Assembly (NCBI RefSeq): GCF_010993955.1
Contig: NZ_WIXL01000012.1
Location: forward strand, 1 to 64,000
Direction: 5' to 3'
DNA: 64,000 bases
Source of the DNA: Oceanobacillus halotolerans
Lineage (GTDB): Bacteria > Bacillota > Bacilli > Bacillales > Amphibacillaceae
Shown: piece by piece, positions 1-11,606 of the stretch
How positions within the stretch are numbered: position 1 is the stretch's first letter
Layout: each line of letters begins with the position of its first letter
Notes under the pieces: generated by a model
What the model saw: only the letters and a program-made list of their open reading frames with translations
Database searches by the model: none
Told to the model about the DNA's origin: nothing
Position numbers and translations under genes: made by a program

Positions 1-46
1 TTACGAAATTCTTAGCTTTCATTCGTACTTGACATACTGGTTGTTT

Positions 47-66
47 TGTTCAGTTTTCAAGGAGCA
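47..66 (-). promoter_or_regulatory. boxA-like antitermination element in a putative rRNA leader
   Basis: On the minus strand this reads TGCTCCTTGAAAACTGAACA, which resembles the boxA/leader motif found before and within Bacillus rRNA operons. It lies 35 bp downstream of the last of four tandem promoters. The 16S gene itself would begin beyond the left edge, so the assignment rests on the motif and its position. Confidence 0.55.
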
Positions 67-100
67 AAATTTAAAGCGCTGCCTTAGCGACAACTTATTA

Positions 101-351
101 ATTATATCATATCAACTAAATCTAGTCAATATGTTTTTTGTGATCTTGTGTCACCTTTTTTAGAGCGACTAAATTAATATACCATTTACCAACATTATAG
201 TCAATAGTTTATTTTATTACGCCGCCTTTGTTAGCGACAAGAAATAAATTATATCATTCATTAATGATATTGTCAATAGGTTCTTCATGTTACTTTATGG
301 CTCATTTTGAGCGACAAGTTATATATTACAATCATAGGTATTAAAAGTCAA
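101..351 (-). promoter_or_regulatory. Four tandem sigma-A promoters, probably for an rRNA operon
   Basis: Four minus-strand promoters each have exactly 17 bp between hexamers: TTGACT/TAATAT (346-351, 323-328), TTGACA/TATAAT (271-276, 248-253), TTGACT/TATATT (199-204, 176-181) and TTGACT/TATAAT (124-129, 101-106). Each -10 box is followed 5-8 bp later by the shared motif GTCGCT, usually TTGTCGCT, so transcripts would start at or near G. Tandem promoters with G starts are typical of Bacillus rRNA operons that sense GTP. They fire leftwards, out of the window. Confidence 0.75.
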
Positions 352-360
352 CATAATATG

Positions 361-1062
361 ACCTGGAAAATTTTGGTTTTTATAAAGACTGTTTTAAATG
401 ATCTTTTCTTTCGAGTATGAACCTTAATGAATAGTTGATATATACTGTCTGCGATGGAAAAATACCGCTCCTGAAATAAATTCTGCTTTCGCCACCTTAA
501 GAACAAGTACGAAGCCTGTTTAAACTCTCGTTGTTCGTTTTCGCAGGTCTTCTTTGCTGCAGACTCCCCACAAGCCTTCTTCTCATCCCCACGCCCGCTG
601 GTCTCTCAGACTCATTGACGAACAGGGCAAGGAAAGCTACGACGGCGAAATATCATACGAAACAGAAGTGTTCTTCTTTTGCGAGATCGTGGGGGGTTCT
701 TAGCCGACAAAGTGGGAGTCTTCGTTTATTTCCTTCACTGGCATTGCTATCGAGAACCTTCATCCCATTTTTGAAGTGATTGTACCCCTTCGTGTGGTCT
801 TAAGTCAATCTTCATTCTGAGCAAAAAGAGCCACGTCGAGGCTCGACTTAAGCTTGACAGATAAGAAAAACTTTCTTTCTGCATAAGTGCAACTAAGGCT
901 TTCGTCACTTGGCGACAAACCAAGTTTTCTAATCAGGGGTGACCAAGGTGCTTCAGCAATTTTCTATCGTGGAATCTAAAAACGTCCATCCACTAAAAAG
1001 AGACTGACCGAAGCGGAATCAGGTGCATCTGTTACGTTGCAGTATAGATATATTACAACATA
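361..1062. repeat. Composite intergenic repeat region (families A and B)
   Basis: No gene is supported here. Positions 415-520 and 1000-1060 resemble repeat family A (for example the GACTGNCCGAAGCGGAA core). Positions 555-620 match the inner module also seen at 63040-63110. Positions 780-960 are a family B copy in reverse orientation to the one at 41398-41575. The only sizeable open frame (531-779) is a repeat artefact. Confidence 0.6.
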
Positions 1063-1070
1063 CGATACGA

Positions 1071-1107
1071 AAAGAGACTCCATTCTAAATAGAGAAGAAG
1101 TCTCTTT
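1071..1107 (-). terminator. Terminator of the citZ-icd-mdh operon
   Basis: A 9-bp inverted repeat AAAGAGACT/AGTCTCTTT (1071-1079, 1099-1107) lies 17 bp downstream of the mdh stop. The T-run that follows on the minus strand is short. Confidence 0.5.
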
Positions 1108-1124
1108 ATAGAAGGAAGTCTCTT

Positions 1125-2063
1125 TTAATCTAAAATGTTCAATACATTCTTAACCGAATTCGCTGACTTATCTAATGCAGCTTTTTCATCATCTGTTAGA
1201 TCTAGTTCAATAATTTCTTCAATACCATTACCACCAAGAATAGTTGGTACACCGAGATATATATCGTTATATCCATATTCTCCTTTTAGGTAAGCAATAG
1301 CAGGAAGAACACGACGTTGGTCTTTAAGTATTGCTTCAGCCATAACCGTTATAGAGGCAGCCGGTGCGTAATAGGCACTACCATTACCTAAAAGATTAAC
1401 AATCTCTCCACCACCTCTACGAGTGCGAGCTACGATTTCGTCTAAACGATCTTTGGAGATTAGTTTTTCTAAGGGTATGCCACCAGCATAAGAATACCGA
1501 ATTAGCGGTACCATATCATCCCCATGTCCACCAAGAACAAATCCAGTAATATCTTTAACCGAAAGATTTAACTCCTGTGCGACAAATGCACGGAACCGCG
1601 CTGTATCAAGTACCCCAGATTGACCCAGTACCCGTTCTTTTGGGAAGCCAGATTCTTTATACACTGTATACGTCATTGCATCTACTGGGTTTGTTAATAC
1701 AACAATTGTTGTTTCAGGTGAATTTTTCACAACTTCTTTTGTTACTGATTTCATAATTTTAGCATTGGTATTTACTAAATCATCTCGACTCATTCCTGGT
1801 TTACGTGCAATACCTGCAGTTATGATCACGAGATCTGAGTCTCTAGTTTCTTCATAGTTAGCGGTACCAACAATATTAGCATCAAAACCTTGCACTGGGC
1901 TTGCCTCCAGCATATCTAATGCTTTCCCTTTTGTTGGATCTTCCATATCTGGAATATCCACTAAAACTACATCACCTAGTTCTTTTTGTGCAATCATTAG
2001 TGCAGTAGTTGCTCCTGTAAAGCCAGAACCAATTACAGATATTTTGTTCCGTTTAATGGCCAT
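1125..2063 (-). CDS. mdh: Malate dehydrogenase
   Basis: A 312-residue LDH-type malate dehydrogenase that oxidises malate to oxaloacetate with NAD in the TCA cycle. The nucleotide loop [10 protein letters not shown] is near residue 12, the substrate loop RKPGMSRDD near 90 and the catalytic GGHGDDMVP near 180. I chose the ATG at 2063 (MAIKRNK) because AGGAGG lies just upstream of it. A longer reading from 2078 would place that ribosome binding site inside the gene. The length equals that of B. subtilis Mdh. It is the last gene of citZ-icd-mdh, 56 bp after icd. Confidence 0.96.
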   Translation of the reverse strand: MAIKRNKISVIGSGFTGATTALMIAQKELGDVVLVDIPDMEDPTKGKALDMLEASPVQGFDANIVGTANYEETRDSDLVIITAGIARKPGMSRDDLVNTNAKIMKSVTKEVVKNSPETTIVVLTNPVDAMTYTVYKESGFPKERVLGQSGVLDTARFRAFVAQELNLSVKDITGFVLGGHGDDMVPLIRYSYAGGIPLEKLISKDRLDEIVARTRRGGGEIVNLLGNGSAYYAPAASITVMAEAILKDQRRVLPAIAYLKGEYGYNDIYLGVPTILGGNGIEEIIELDLTDDEKAALDKSANSVKNVLNILD

Positions 2064-2119
2064 GTGGATCCTCCTCATGTCTCATGTCTTTAGAAGTAAA
2101 CTACCCAGTACCAACGACC

Positions 2120-3391
2120 TTAATCCATATTTTTAATTAACTCATCACCGAATTCTGATGTTTTCACTTCTGTAGCACCATCCATTAGTCGAGCAAAATC
2201 ATATGTTACTACTTTAGAAGCGATTGTTTTATCCATAGACTTCGTAATTAAATCAGCTGCCTCTCTCCATCCTAAATGCTCAAGCATCAATACAGCAGAA
2301 AGAATAACAGAAGATGGATTTACTTTATCCATACCAGCATATTTTGGTGCAGTACCATGTGTTGCTTCAAAGATCGCATGTCCTGTTTGGAAATTAATAT
2401 TTGCACCAGGCGCAATACCAATTCCACCTACTTGAGCTGCTAATGCATCTGAAATGTAATCACCATTAAGGTTCATCGTTGCAACAACATCAAATTCTTT
2501 TGGACGTGTTAAAATTTGTTGTAGGAAAATATCTGCAATGGAATCTTTTACAAGAATCTTCCCTGCAGCTAATGCTTCATCCTGTGCTTTATTTGCTGCA
2601 TCTTTTCCTTCTTTTTCAACTATGCGATCATATTCTGCCCAAGTGAATACTTTATCACCAAACTCTTGTTCAGCAACTTCATATCCCCAATTTTTAAACG
2701 CACCTTCTGTAAACTTCATGATGTTTCCTTTATGTACTAATGTAACACTTTTACGCCCTTCATTTAAGGCATATTCAATACTAGAACGTACAATGCGTTT
2801 AGTACCTTCTTCTGAAACTGGCTTCACACCAATTCCTGATGTTTCTGGGAAGCGAATATTATTAACACCCATTTCATCTTGTAAGAACGAAATTACTTTT
2901 TTCACTTCATCTGATCCATTTTGCCATTCAATACCTGCATAAATATCTTCTGTGTTTTCACGGAAAATAACCATATCTACATCTTCTGGTCGTTTAACAG
3001 GTGATGGTACACCAGTGAAATAACGAACTGGACGTAGGCATGTAAATAGATCTAATTCTTGACGAAGTGCAACATTTAAAGAACGGATACCTCCACCAAT
3101 CGGTGTAGTCAAAGGTCCTTTAATAGCAATTTTATATTCATCAATTTTCTCAAGTGTTTCATTTGGCAGCCATTCGCCAGTTTTATCAAACGCTTTTTGA
3201 CCAGCATATACTTCTAACCACTCTATTTGCTTCGTTCCGTTATATGCCTTTTCTACTGCAGCTTCTATTACTCTACGTGCAGCTGCCCAAATATCTGGTC
3301 CTGTTCCATCCCCTTCGATAAAAGGAACAATTGGTTGATCTGGTACATTCATTTTTCCATTTTCTACGATAATTTTTTCACCCTGTGTCAT
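2120..3391 (-). CDS. icd: Isocitrate dehydrogenase (NADP)
   Basis: A 423-residue isocitrate dehydrogenase, the same length as the B. subtilis enzyme, converting isocitrate to 2-oxoglutarate. The substrate-binding [13 protein letters not shown] is near residue 100, FRENTEDIY near 145 and the adenine-binding GTAPKYAG near 335. The start has AGGAGGT nine bases upstream. It sits between citZ and mdh, so three consecutive TCA enzymes are probably co-transcribed. Confidence 0.97.
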   Translation of the reverse strand: MTQGEKIIVENGKMNVPDQPIVPFIEGDGTGPDIWAAARRVIEAAVEKAYNGTKQIEWLEVYAGQKAFDKTGEWLPNETLEKIDEYKIAIKGPLTTPIGGGIRSLNVALRQELDLFTCLRPVRYFTGVPSPVKRPEDVDMVIFRENTEDIYAGIEWQNGSDEVKKVISFLQDEMGVNNIRFPETSGIGVKPVSEEGTKRIVRSSIEYALNEGRKSVTLVHKGNIMKFTEGAFKNWGYEVAEQEFGDKVFTWAEYDRIVEKEGKDAANKAQDEALAAGKILVKDSIADIFLQQILTRPKEFDVVATMNLNGDYISDALAAQVGGIGIAPGANINFQTGHAIFEATHGTAPKYAGMDKVNPSSVILSAVLMLEHLGWREAADLITKSMDKTIASKVVTYDFARLMDGATEVKTSEFGDELIKNMD

Positions 3392-3491
3392 ATATATTAC
3401 CTCCTAATTCTTGATCGTTCACGGTTATTTTACCATAAATCACTTCAAACGACATTAAACATGACTGTAGCCGGTATCACCGGCTACACAT

Positions 3492-4607
3492 TTAACGATT
3501 TTCAATTGCTACATATTCTTGGGTAGTTGGGCCAACATATTCTGCTCGAGGACGAATTAAGCGATTGTTAGCATATTGTTCTAAGATATGAGCTAACCAT
3601 CCAGATACACGACTAACTGCAAAAATTGGTGTGAATAAATCATGGTCGATTCCTAAACTATGGTATACCGATGCGGAATAGAAATCTACATTAGCAGGTA
3701 GTCCCTTTTCTTTCTTAATAAATTCTTCAATTTCAACAGACATGTTATACCATTTGGGTTGGCCTGTTAGTTTTGTTAATTGCTCTGACATACGTCTTAA
3801 GTGCTTAGCACGAGGATCTCCATTTTTGTATACACGGTGCCCCATTCCCATAATTTTTTCTTTATTAGCGATTTTTTCTTTGATATATGGGATTGCATTC
3901 TCTTCTTCGCCAATCTCCGTAAGCATTTTCATTACTCGTTCATTCGCGCCGCCATGTAGTGGTCCTTTTAATGCCCCAATCGCTGCTGTTACCCCTGAAT
4001 AAATATCGGATAAAGTTGCCACACATACACGTGCAGTAAATGTAGAAGCATTTAGCTCATGATCTGCATGTAAAACCAATGCTTTATTCATTGCTTCAAT
4101 TTCAACAGGTTCCGCTTCTTTCCCATTTAACATATATAAAAAGTTAGCTGCAAATCCTAAATCTTTTTTCGGTTTCACAGGATCTTGACCTTGGCGGATA
4201 CGTGCAAAAGACGTTACAATCGTAGAAATTTTCGCCTGTAGACGAATCGCTTTTTGTCGATTAGCATCTTCTTCCATAACATCTGCTTCTTCATCATACA
4301 AACCTAAGATTGATACCGCCGAACGCAGTGCAGCCATAGGATGAACCGTTTTCAAATCATAAGACTTCAAATGATCGATAACCGCTTCTGGAACCTCCAT
4401 ATTCTTAGCCAAGGCTTCTTTAAATGAATCCAGCTCAGATTGATTTGGAAGCTTTTGATTCCATAATAAGTAAACAACTTCTTCAAAGCTTGCATTTTCT
4501 GCTAAATCATCAATCTTATAACCAACATATGTAAGTTGATCATCAATAATGGAACTAACTGATGATTGCGTTGCGATAATACCTTCAAGACCCTTTGTTG
4601 CTGTCAT
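3492..4607 (-). CDS. citZ: Citrate synthase
   Basis: A 371-residue citrate synthase condensing oxaloacetate and acetyl-CoA. The active-site signatures are HADHELNAS, GPLHGGANE and MGMGHRVYK, with FYSASVYHSLG near residue 310. I start at the ATG at 4607 (MTATKGLEG, as in B. subtilis CitZ) with AAGGAGAGG upstream. A 7-residue longer frame to 4628 would cover that binding site. It is the first gene of the citZ-icd-mdh operon, with a candidate promoter at 4712-4740. Confidence 0.96.
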   Translation of the reverse strand: MTATKGLEGIIATQSSVSSIIDDQLTYVGYKIDDLAENASFEEVVYLLWNQKLPNQSELDSFKEALAKNMEVPEAVIDHLKSYDLKTVHPMAALRSAVSILGLYDEEADVMEEDANRQKAIRLQAKISTIVTSFARIRQGQDPVKPKKDLGFAANFLYMLNGKEAEPVEIEAMNKALVLHADHELNASTFTARVCVATLSDIYSGVTAAIGALKGPLHGGANERVMKMLTEIGEEENAIPYIKEKIANKEKIMGMGHRVYKNGDPRAKHLRRMSEQLTKLTGQPKWYNMSVEIEEFIKKEKGLPANVDFYSASVYHSLGIDHDLFTPIFAVSRVSGWLAHILEQYANNRLIRPRAEYVGPTTQEYVAIENR

Positions 4608-4711
4608 CAACAATCCTCTCCTTTTCATAATTTATTTATTCTTATAGGAGTCTCCAAATATGGACTACATTTGACAATTTTCTAAAAATCTACATTGCCA
4701 TCCCCAAGGCT

Positions 4712-4740
4712 ATTATAAAGTAAAAACCTTGTAATGTGAA
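4712..4740 (-). promoter_or_regulatory. Candidate sigma-A promoter of citZ
   Basis: On the minus strand, TTCACA (4735-4740) is separated by 17 bp from TATAAT (4712-4717). This would give a leader of about 100 nt before citZ. The rest of the 313-bp gap (4608-4920) is AT-rich and holds the ytvI ribosome binding site. I see no other gene in it. Confidence 0.45.
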
Positions 4741-4920
4741 ACGAAAATTACTTATTATACTGATATTTTTGCATAATTATTATACTTTAGCAATCAAATT
4801 AGCTGTTTCATTCTAATATATGCTTGTTTACGTAATCTTTCATATAGATGTATCTTGCCACATAGTATTATATGAAAACATCGTACAAGCTCTTATTTTA
4901 TGAAAATGAGGTGAATCCCG

Positions 4921-6027
4921 TTGCCAAAACGTTCGCTTATGATCCTAGCACGATTATCACTAATCGTCATAACCATCATTTTATTTTATTATACCATTCA
5001 ATATACATTTAACTATATATATCCATTTCTAATAGCATGCCTCTTTACCATTATGATAAACCCCAGTGTACATTTACTTGAGTCAAAGCTAAAGCTACCA
5101 CGATCCATTGCTACTATTAGTGTCATGGGTGTTGTTGGGGTTACTTCCTTCAGTTTCTTTGCATTTATTATAATGGAACTTATACAAGGGACAACTTATT
5201 TAGCAGAAATGATCCCAAAGCATATCCATACCTTTACAAATTCAATTGAGCATCTTATTCAAACTGTTATATTACCAGTATATCACAATATTATCTCTAT
5301 ATTTCACACATTGAGTCCTTCCCAGCAACTAACGATACAAGAAAACCTACAAGAACTTTTGTCACAGAGTGCAGCAATGGGGGGAGAGTTCCTTCAAAAT
5401 CTACTCATGGGTTTACCTAGTATGATATCTATTGTACCCAATTCATTTGCTGTTATCATCTTTATACTTTTAGCTACTTTTTTCATGACAAATGACTGGG
5501 AAAATATTAAACATATGATAAGTCGCTTTATACCAGAGGTTTTTTTCAAGGAAATTCACCCTATTTTTACAAAGTTAAAGCAATCGCTTATTGGCTATAT
5601 GAAGGCACAACTATTCCTAGTAACACTCTCAACCATTACAATCATTATTGGTCTACTTATTTTGCAAGTTGATCATGCTATTACGATTGCACTGTTAGCA
5701 GGTATTGCAGATATCTTACCTTTTATCGGAACTGGAATTATTTTTATTCCATGGATTATTTACTTATTTATAACGGCAAATCATTCCCTATCTATTGGAA
5801 TAACCATTTTATATATGTTTGTTGTCATCCAACGACAAATACTGGAGCCAAAAGTTGTTTCAAACCACATTGGTCTGAACCCATTAATTGCACTTATCGG
5901 GTTATTTGTGGGTTATCAATTATGGGGGATTGGTGGTCTCATTCTAACCCCTATTTTACTTGTCATGATTAGTGCTGTTTATCAAACAGGTATCCTAAAT
6001 ACGCTATGGCAATTTATTAAAGGATAG
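4921..6027 (+). CDS. ytvI: Sporulation-family membrane protein YtvI (AI-2E transporter-like)
   Basis: A 368-residue polytopic membrane protein of the AI-2E transporter/YtvI family. It has hydrophobic segments near residues 10-50, 60-90, 175-195, 230-255, 260-285, 295-320 and 325-360. It starts with TTG, preceded by GAGGTGA. It occupies the B. subtilis ytvI position next to citZ and fxsA. B. subtilis ytwI, normally also here, is absent. The family is linked to sporulation, but its substrate is unknown. Its stop codon directly abuts the stop codon of the convergent fxsA. Confidence 0.85.
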   Translation: MPKRSLMILARLSLIVITIILFYYTIQYTFNYIYPFLIACLFTIMINPSVHLLESKLKLPRSIATISVMGVVGVTSFSFFAFIIMELIQGTTYLAEMIPKHIHTFTNSIEHLIQTVILPVYHNIISIFHTLSPSQQLTIQENLQELLSQSAAMGGEFLQNLLMGLPSMISIVPNSFAVIIFILLATFFMTNDWENIKHMISRFIPEVFFKEIHPIFTKLKQSLIGYMKAQLFLVTLSTITIIIGLLILQVDHAITIALLAGIADILPFIGTGIIFIPWIIYLFITANHSLSIGITILYMFVVIQRQILEPKVVSNHIGLNPLIALIGLFVGYQLWGIGGLILTPILLVMISAVYQTGILNTLWQFIKG

Positions 6028-6417
6028 CTACCATTTCCGATAGATTATCGTACCATTTTTAATCCTATTTTCGAAAAATTTCTTTAGCCATTTCTTAAAG
6101 GGGTTTCTCGTAACTGGTAATACAAGGATAAATCCAACAATATCTGTTAAAAAACCAGGTGTAAACAAAAAGACTCCGCCAACAAAAATACAGATTCCAT
6201 CTATAATTTCCTCTCGTGGGATTTGACCATAGTTTAATGATTCCATTGCTCGATTCCATGTGTGAACACCTTGCTGTTTTGCAAATGTGACACCAACAAC
6301 ACCAGTTAATAGAATAAGTCCAACAACCCACCAAGGACCAATGATGCCACCAGCCCAAATAAAGACCCCTATTTCTAATGCAGGTATAACCAATAATGCA
6401 AGTAATAAAAACCTCAT
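6028..6417 (-). CDS. fxsA: FxsA family cytoplasmic membrane protein
   Basis: A 129-residue FxsA-like protein with three or four hydrophobic segments in the first 100 residues and a basic C-terminal tail (KKWLKKFFENRIK). The motif GVTFAKQQG around residues 41-49 is typical of the family. In E. coli, FxsA affects exclusion of phage T7 by the F plasmid. Its housekeeping role is unknown. AAGGAG lies eight bases before the ATG. It sits downstream of pyk, as in B. subtilis. Confidence 0.88.
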   Translation of the reverse strand: MRFLLLALLVIPALEIGVFIWAGGIIGPWWVVGLILLTGVVGVTFAKQQGVHTWNRAMESLNYGQIPREEIIDGICIFVGGVFLFTPGFLTDIVGFILVLPVTRNPFKKWLKKFFENRIKNGTIIYRKW

Positions 6418-6438
6418 TAGCCATGCTCCTTTCCTTCT

Positions 6439-6640
6439 ATTAAAGGTTGTTTTCTAAAAGATTGTTGTTTTTTCAAGTGTAAGTCTTAATACAAAGTTGA
6501 TAGATTATGCCTCGTAAATGTTAGCATAGCTTCCTCATTGAATAAGAAAAAGTGACTGTCCGATGCGGAAATCAATGGCACCATTTATTGCACATAATAT
6601 AGAATAAGCGACGTTAAAAAACAACAAATAATATGAAAAT
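6439..6640 (-). repeat. Dispersed repeat family A copy
   Basis: This fills the fxsA-pyk gap. It contains recognisable pieces of family A: AACCTTTAATA-type ends, a GTTGATAGATTATGC core, GACTGTCCGATGCGGAAATCA and GCGACGTTAAAAAACAACAAA. No gene is visible. Confidence 0.6.
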
Positions 6641-6670
6641 CGCTTTATTAAAAACTTTATCCATGATACA

Positions 6671-6712
6671 AAAGCGTGTCAGAAAAACAGGCATTGTTTT
6701 CTGACACGCTTT
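6671..6712 (-). terminator. Terminator of pfkA-pyk
   Basis: A perfect 16-bp inverted repeat (6671-6686 and 6697-6712, AAAGCGTGTCAGAAAA) with a 10-nt loop lies 16 bp after the pyk stop. T residues follow on both strands. Confidence 0.85.
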
Positions 6713-6728
6713 TTCCCTCGATTAATCG

Positions 6729-8489
6729 TTAAAGTACACTTGCATGTCCTTTATAAATATCCCCTTTAGCACCATCAATCGTGATATCTTCTCCATCTTC
6801 AATTACATCCATTACCTTTTTGACACCAACGATAACAGGAATCCCCAAACTTAATCCAACAACTGCTGCATGGGATGTTAGGCCACCTTCTTCTGTAACT
6901 ATTCCTCCTGCCCTTTCAATAGCAGGCATCATTTCACGGTCTGTTCCATAGGTGATCAGGATATCATTTTCACGGACTTTTTCTTTTGCTTGTTCTGCAT
7001 TTTTTGCAATAACCGCCTTTCCAAATGCACTACGGCGCCCAATACCTTGTCCTTTTGCAGCTACATCTCCAATAACATGAATTTTCATCAAATTAGTTGT
7101 ACCACTTTCACCTACTGGTACACCAGCTGTTATAATAACTCTACTACCTCGTTTTAGAACATTAGCATTTAAACCTTGATCAATTGCGATATCCATCATT
7201 TCATCTGTAGAATTTGCCTTTTCTCCCATTATAGCATGAACACCCCAAACGAGTGATAACTGACGATTTACTACTTCTGAAAAAGTGACAGCTACAATAT
7301 TTACTTTTGGACGATACTTGGAAATCATTCGGGCCGTATGCCCACTTTCTGTTGGCGTTAATATTGCATCAACTGCTAAGTCTATTGCTGTTCGTGTAAC
7401 AGATTGACTAATAGCATCCGTAATCGAAATATCTACCATTTTGGCACGATTATTTAGAATCGTTTGATGATCTAGACCAGTTTCTGCTTTCACAGCAATA
7501 TTACTCATCGTTTGCACTGATTCTACTGGGTAATTCCCTGCTGCTGTTTCACCTGACAACATAACAGCATCTGTTCCATCAAAAATAGCATTCGCTACAT
7601 CTGATGCTTCTGCTCGGGTTGGGCGTGGATTACGCTGCATAGAGTCAAGCATTTGCGTCGCTGTTATGACTGGTTTTCCAGCCGTATTACATTTTTGAAT
7701 TAATAATTTCTGTACTAATGGAACATCCTCAGCAGGAATTTCTACTCCTAAATCCCCTCGAGCAACCATTAAACCATCACTTACTTCAAGGATATCATCA
7801 ATATTGTCAACGCCTTCTTGATTTTCGATTTTCGGGATAATTTGAATATGTGTTGCATTGTTTTTTTCCAATAATTCTCTTATCTCGAACACATCAGAAG
7901 GGCGACGCACAAACGAAGCAGCAATAAAATCGATGTCTTGTTCAATTCCAAACTTTATATCTGCTGCATCTTTATCCGTTATTCCTGGTAGGTTTACTTT
8001 TACGTTAGGGACATTAACCCCTTTTTTATTTTTAATAATACCAGAATTAAGTGCCTTGGTTGTTATTTCATTATTTGCTTTATCAACATCAATCACTTCT
8101 AACTCTATTAATCCGTCGTCTAATAAAATCTTCGAGCCTTCATGAACATCATGAATCAATCCACCATACGTAATCGAAAAACGTTCAGCAGTACCCTCTA
8201 CTTCATCCATTGATATCGCAACATGATTACCCTGTATAATTTCTGCTTCTCCATTTCGAAAGTTATGGGTACGAATCTCGGGACCCTTCGTATCTAATAA
8301 GATCGCAATGGTGTTTCCTGTGTTTGCGGCAGCCTTTCTTATATTCTTTATCCGATTCTCATGTTCCGCAAAATCCCCATGAGAAAAATTTAGTCTTGCC
8401 ACATTCATACCTGCATTTATTAATCTTTCCAGTATTTCTACTGATTCGGAAGCAGGTCCAATCGTACATACGACTTTAGTATTACGCAC
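6729..8489 (-). CDS. pyk: Pyruvate kinase with C-terminal PEP-utilising domain
   Basis: A 586-residue pyruvate kinase transferring phosphate from PEP to ADP. It shows CTIGPAS near residue 8, RLNFSHGD near 32, DTKGPEIR near 66, [18 protein letters not shown] near 265-285 and the extra Bacillus-type C-terminal domain with [15 protein letters not shown] near 540. It begins with GTG at 8489. An ATG eight bases upstream is in another frame. AAGGAGG precedes the start. It follows pfkA by 18 bp. Confidence 0.96.
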   Translation of the reverse strand: MRNTKVVCTIGPASESVEILERLINAGMNVARLNFSHGDFAEHENRIKNIRKAAANTGNTIAILLDTKGPEIRTHNFRNGEAEIIQGNHVAISMDEVEGTAERFSITYGGLIHDVHEGSKILLDDGLIELEVIDVDKANNEITTKALNSGIIKNKKGVNVPNVKVNLPGITDKDAADIKFGIEQDIDFIAASFVRRPSDVFEIRELLEKNNATHIQIIPKIENQEGVDNIDDILEVSDGLMVARGDLGVEIPAEDVPLVQKLLIQKCNTAGKPVITATQMLDSMQRNPRPTRAEASDVANAIFDGTDAVMLSGETAAGNYPVESVQTMSNIAVKAETGLDHQTILNNRAKMVDISITDAISQSVTRTAIDLAVDAILTPTESGHTARMISKYRPKVNIVAVTFSEVVNRQLSLVWGVHAIMGEKANSTDEMMDIAIDQGLNANVLKRGSRVIITAGVPVGESGTTNLMKIHVIGDVAAKGQGIGRRSAFGKAVIAKNAEQAKEKVRENDILITYGTDREMMPAIERAGGIVTEEGGLTSHAAVVGLSLGIPVIVGVKKVMDVIEDGEDITIDGAKGDIYKGHASVL

Positions 8490-8507
8490 TTTTTCATCCT
8501 CCTTTAA

Positions 8508-9476
<969 letters not shown>

Positions 9477-9593
9477 TCAAGTAAAACATGTTTAGTTGTG
9501 TGTGTAAATATAAAGATAATTGGTCAAAACAAAAATATCAATTAATAACATTTGACAGAAAATTGCTATGACGTAATACTATAGCATGACTAT

Positions 9594-9670
9594 TTATCAC
9601 GTCTTAACTGGCAGGCTGACTAAAAACGTACGGTCAATCGCAACGCCAGCACTAGTACCGAATGAGTTAA
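9594..9670 (+). repeat. Dispersed repeat family D copy
   Basis: It matches, in reverse orientation and with a short deletion, positions 55081-55176. Shared blocks are TTATCACGT, TTAACTGG, CGCCAGCACTAG and CCGAATGAGTTA. The outer end is also shared with 21782-21802. The remainder of the 303-bp pfkA-accA gap holds no gene. Confidence 0.65.
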
Positions 9671-9729
9671 GCTTTATATCAGTTTTCATTATCTACAACC
9701 CATTACGTTTTATCCACGTTAAATAAAAT

Positions 9730-9763
9730 AAGTATGAGGTTGAATTACCTCAACCCCATACTT
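9730..9763 (-). terminator. Terminator of accD-accA
   Basis: A 14-bp stem with one mismatch (9730-9743, 9750-9763) and a 6-nt loop lies 7 bp downstream of accA. On the minus strand it is followed by TTATTTTATTT. Confidence 0.85.
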
Positions 9764-9770
9764 TTCTATA

Positions 9771-10727
9771 TTATAACTCTTTATAATCCCCAATTTTCTT
9801 ATATTTTTCCCATCGCTTTTCAAGTAATACATCTTTTGAATCATGAGTTAATTCCTTAATGGAGTCATCTAATGTTTTTTCGATATTCTTAGCCTGCTGT
9901 TCAACATCTCGATGGGCACCACCTTTTGGTTCAGGAATAATGGAATCAATAACACCTAATTCATATAAGTCATATGACGTAATTTTCATTGTTTCAGCTG
10001 CTTTTTGGGCAAGGGCAGAATCTTTCCATAGCAGTGCTGCCGCTCCTTCTGGAGATATAACAGAGTACGTACTATTTTCTAGCATGTGGATGTGGTCTCC
10101 AACCCCAAGAGCTAGAGCACCGCCACTTCCACCTTCACCAATGACAATACAAATAATCGGAACCTTAAGGCCAGCCATTTCCATCAAATTCCGTGCAATC
10201 GCTTCACTTTGTCCACGTTCTTCCGCAGCTTTTCCTGGATAGGCTCCTTTCGTATCAATAAAACAGATTATAGGTCGATTAAATTTTTCAGCTTGTTTCA
10301 TATGGCGTAGTGCTTTACGATACCCTTCAGGGTGAGGCATCCCAAAGTTTCGACGAATATTCTCCTTTGTATCCTTCCCGCGTTGGTGGCCAATAACGGT
10401 TACGGGTTGTTCCTTATAAAAAGCAATACCTGAAACAATCGCTTCATCGTCTCCGTATACTCGATCACCATGAAATTCTATAAAGTTAGTGAATAATTGC
10501 TCAATATATTCTAATGTCGTTGGACGTTCTTGATGTCGAGCCATTTGAACACGATCCCAAGGCTTTAAATTGCCATAGATATCATCTTCTAGAACTTGTA
10601 ATCGTTTTTCTAAGGTTGCAATCTCCTCTGTTAAATCGATATCACTATCGTTTGTAAACTTTTTTAACTCTGCAATCTTCTCTCGAAGGTCTACAACTGG
10701 CTTCTCGAATTCAAGTACTTGTTTCAT
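9771..10727 (-). CDS. accA: Acetyl-CoA carboxylase carboxyltransferase alpha subunit
   Basis: A 318-residue alpha subunit of the carboxyltransferase that makes malonyl-CoA for fatty acid synthesis. It has the N-terminal coiled helix around residues 10-55, [16 protein letters not shown] near 130, and the oxyanion region [12 protein letters not shown] near 200. The ATG overlaps the accD stop by four bases (ATGA), so translation of the two subunits is likely coupled. GAGGTG precedes the start. Confidence 0.96.
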   Translation of the reverse strand: MKQVLEFEKPVVDLREKIAELKKFTNDSDIDLTEEIATLEKRLQVLEDDIYGNLKPWDRVQMARHQERPTTLEYIEQLFTNFIEFHGDRVYGDDEAIVSGIAFYKEQPVTVIGHQRGKDTKENIRRNFGMPHPEGYRKALRHMKQAEKFNRPIICFIDTKGAYPGKAAEERGQSEAIARNLMEMAGLKVPIICIVIGEGGSGGALALGVGDHIHMLENSTYSVISPEGAAALLWKDSALAQKAAETMKITSYDLYELGVIDSIIPEPKGGAHRDVEQQAKNIEKTLDDSIKELTHDSKDVLLEKRWEKYKKIGDYKEL

Positions 10728-11584
10728 GACACCTCACCATCCTTCTGGTGTAACTCTAATATGGATGAAAGTAATTGTTTCATATCATGTCGATGTACAA
10801 CTTTATCAAGTTGTCCGTGTTTTAATAAAAATTCTGCTGTCTGAAAATCTTCAGGTAATTTTTCGCGTATGGTTTGTTCGATAATACGCCGTCCTGCAAA
10901 ACCGATTAACGCTTTTGGCTCTGCAAAATTATAATCACCCAATGATGCAAAACTAGCAGATACCCCGCCAGTAGTAGGATGGGTCATGATGGAGATCATT
11001 AATCCTCCAGAATCACTAAAACGTTGAATCGCCACTGACGTTTTTGTCATTTGCATCAAACTTAAGACGCCTTCTTGCATTCTAGCACCACCAGAAGCAG
11101 TAAAAATGATAAATGGTAACTCTTCATCTTTAGCACGTTCAATTGCTCTAGCAATTTTCTCGCCAATAACAGAACCCATACTTCCCATGCGAAAACTTGC
11201 ATCCATTACACTAAGCGCGGTTGCTTGTCCATTGATATATCCTTTTCCAGTCACAACCCCTTCATTTAAGCCTGTTTTTTCTCGGTCCTTTGCTATTTTT
11301 TCTTCATAGCCTGGAAAATCTAGAGGGTTATTGGTTGTTAACTGACGATCCCATTCTTGAAATGTATCTTCATCAAACAAACTGTCAATTCGTTCCCATG
11401 CTGTTAATGGATGATGATGACCACAATTTGGGCAGACATTATTATTCTTCATCATTTCCTTACGATAATAGATTTTATAACACGCTTTACATTTTTGCAT
11501 TAATCCTTCTGGAACATCTTGTTTGGCTTGTTCATTCGGAATGGATGCATATTTTCTCTTTTTGGCAAAAAAATCCTTTAACAA
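10724..11584 (-). CDS. accD: Acetyl-CoA carboxylase carboxyltransferase beta subunit
   Basis: A 286-residue beta subunit. The four-cysteine zinc finger is CKAC...CPNC near residues 32-54, and [15 protein letters not shown] and [14 protein letters not shown] follow. I start at TTG (11584, MLKDFF as in B. subtilis) because AAAAGGAGGAATTACC lies directly upstream. An ATG at 11608 would put that binding site in the coding region. It forms an operon with accA. Confidence 0.94.
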   Translation of the reverse strand: MLKDFFAKKRKYASIPNEQAKQDVPEGLMQKCKACYKIYYRKEMMKNNNVCPNCGHHHPLTAWERIDSLFDEDTFQEWDRQLTTNNPLDFPGYEEKIAKDREKTGLNEGVVTGKGYINGQATALSVMDASFRMGSMGSVIGEKIARAIERAKDEELPFIIFTASGGARMQEGVLSLMQMTKTSVAIQRFSDSGGLMISIMTHPTTGGVSASFASLGDYNFAEPKALIGFAGRRIIEQTIREKLPEDFQTAEFLLKHGQLDKVVHRHDMKQLLSSILELHQKDGEVS

Positions 11585-11606
11585 GGTAATTCCTCCTTTT
11601 TTCTGC

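Noticed and set aside
531-779. 82-residue open frame on the plus strand
   Set aside because: It lies in a composite repeat region, has no binding site, and its DNA matches non-coding modules elsewhere (63040-63110).
2538-2942. Antisense open frames of 60-135 residues opposite icd, accA, pilB, ezrA and others
   Set aside because: They are shadows of well-supported genes on the other strand and lack ribosome binding sites and recognisable domains.
9552-9579. TTGACA-16-TAATAC promoter-like sequence on the plus strand
   Set aside because: It points away from pfkA into a repeat with no gene downstream on that strand.
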